The notes under the pieces: generated by a model
What the model was told of the DNA's origin: nothing
What the model saw: only the letters and a program-made list of their open reading frames with translations
Database searches by the model: none
Source: Stratiolaelaps scimitus
Lineage: Eukaryota > Arthropoda > Arachnida > Mesostigmata > Laelapidae
NCBI GenBank assembly: GCA_019614645.1
Contig: JABWDB010000014.1
Span: 6,360,501-6,424,500, forward strand
Length of the DNA stretch: 64,000 nucleotides
Direction: 5' to 3'
Part shown: positions 62,939-64,000 of the stretch, in pieces
Position numbering within the stretch: the stretch's first letter is position 1
How the letters are laid out: each line of letters starts with the position of its first letter
Position numbers and translations under genes: made by a program

Positions 62939-64000
62939 ATACAATGCGAGCTACTGTTTATCGCGCACACGATCCTGGTGACAAGGCAATCTCATGGAAG
63001 ATCGCCCCAGGATCTACCTCATTACGTTGAGATGGATGGTGTACTTGATCGACACCGGTAGCTGCAGATAATCTCGAACGGACGTCGTAATCATCAAGCA
63101 GGCGCACAAGGAGCAAGTGTTGCATCTCGTTATCAAACACCCAATTGTCTACTCATCAACGATTGTCTTTCTCGTTGCTGGCCGAACGTTGTCGACCTTG
63201 TTCAAGGCCTTCCGCAAAACTCATTATTCGGCAATACTATCATGCAACGCCTATTTGCACGGCCAATAAACATGCTCATAGTTCTCAAACGAAGACAGTC
63301 ACACCAATCCAGGCAACGTCACCCCTTCCCTCACCACGAGGCCGAAGTCGGCAGAGGATCGCACGTTCAAAACGGCGAGGAACAATAGCCAACTACACAC
63401 TGACAAGGCCTATGTACCGCACCTCCATAGGCCTATGGAACGAGTAGGGTGCCCGATAAGCTCGTACCGGAATTTCAATTAAGTAATTTCCTTAATTTTA
63501 ATTCAATTCAAAATCCGCCCTCGGCGAACTCCAGGGGCAACCCATAACACATCATAATTCAAACCGCAACACCGGATTAGCCAAATCGCCGGACAATGCG
63601 GCCATAGACGTTGACGGTGTGCACGGTTATTTTCTTACGTTCCACTGCCGAATGAACAATCGCGGATATTCTGAAAGTTCAGAATACGTTAACCAATCAC
63701 GTCGTGATAACGGTACGTACGTCAATTCGATTTAGCAGAAGGGTTTCAATGCAGCTTAAATGCACGATTTTCTCTTCAGCGTTTATTGCTAATCTGCGTA
63801 GCCAGCGCTAAACCAGATAAACACACAACAAACCTGCTATCGTACATATACGTGTTCGATAGGCATTGTGTATCGGTTGTTTGAAAACGGCTCAAAGCTG
63901 CGATCGAAACAACACCCGTGCATGTACAATATCTACGCACAGCGTGGCGGATCTACATACGAGCAAACATTAACCAAACCATTTTATCCGTTCTGGTCCA
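62939..64000. other. Right-hand end without a supported gene
   Basis: Frames at 62958-63140 (minus) and 63145-63447 (plus) are open but overlap one another and have no recognisable domain. The last 500 bases are AT-rich and show nothing I can name. Confidence 0.35.

Overview
The window is nuclear DNA from an animal, most likely an arachnid (mite or tick). This rests on genes split by GT-AG introns, recognisable metazoan proteins, a secreted arthropod-type heme peroxidase, pol III-type SINE repeats and very dense (TA)n, (GA)n and CAG/CTG microsatellites. Mesostigmatid mite is an inference from the overall look; no sequence search was possible. There is no sign of operons, CRISPR arrays or prokaryotic mobile elements.

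Three genes could be assembled exon by exon with matching splice phases. (1) 11473-13353, plus strand: a 3-exon Golgi-type PAP phosphatase (BPNT2/IMPAD1 family), 347 aa, complete. (2) 21989-24699, plus strand: a 4-exon Beclin-1/Atg6 homologue of about 433 aa. It is strongly diverged: the aromatic finger of the evolutionarily conserved domain appears to be lost and the BH3 region is poorly conserved. (3) 29260-44645, minus strand: a 5-exon secreted heme peroxidase (chorion peroxidase/peroxidasin-like), 711 aa. Its signal-peptide exon lies 12.6 kb upstream of the rest, so 31751-44319 is one very large intron.

Around these lie a tRNA-derived SINE family with three copies (about 6.5, 47.9 and 58.5 kb), a second SINE-like element with perfect A and B boxes (7.0 kb) whose tail recurs inside a Beclin intron (23.3 kb), and a decayed, internally deleted non-LTR retrotransposon (19.3-20.2 kb, minus). 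A small ORF just downstream of Beclin (25.0-25.3 kb) has weak death-fold (CARD-like) character. Several isolated exon-like segments (34.5-34.8, 49.7 and 62.8 kb, plus strand) may belong to genes that cannot be completed here.

Layout: 0-11.4 kb, no recognised gene, SINEs and microsatellites; 11.5-13.4, PAP phosphatase; 13.4-19.2, microsatellites and small hairpins; 19.2-20.2, LINE relic; 22.0-24.7, Beclin; 25.0-25.6, small ORF with poly(A) signal; 25.6-28.7, triplet-repeat-rich spacer; 28.7-44.6, peroxidase with its giant intron; 44.7-64.0, mostly unassigned, repeat-rich DNA. Genes here act independently; there is no evidence of a shared pathway beyond Beclin and its tentative death-fold neighbour.
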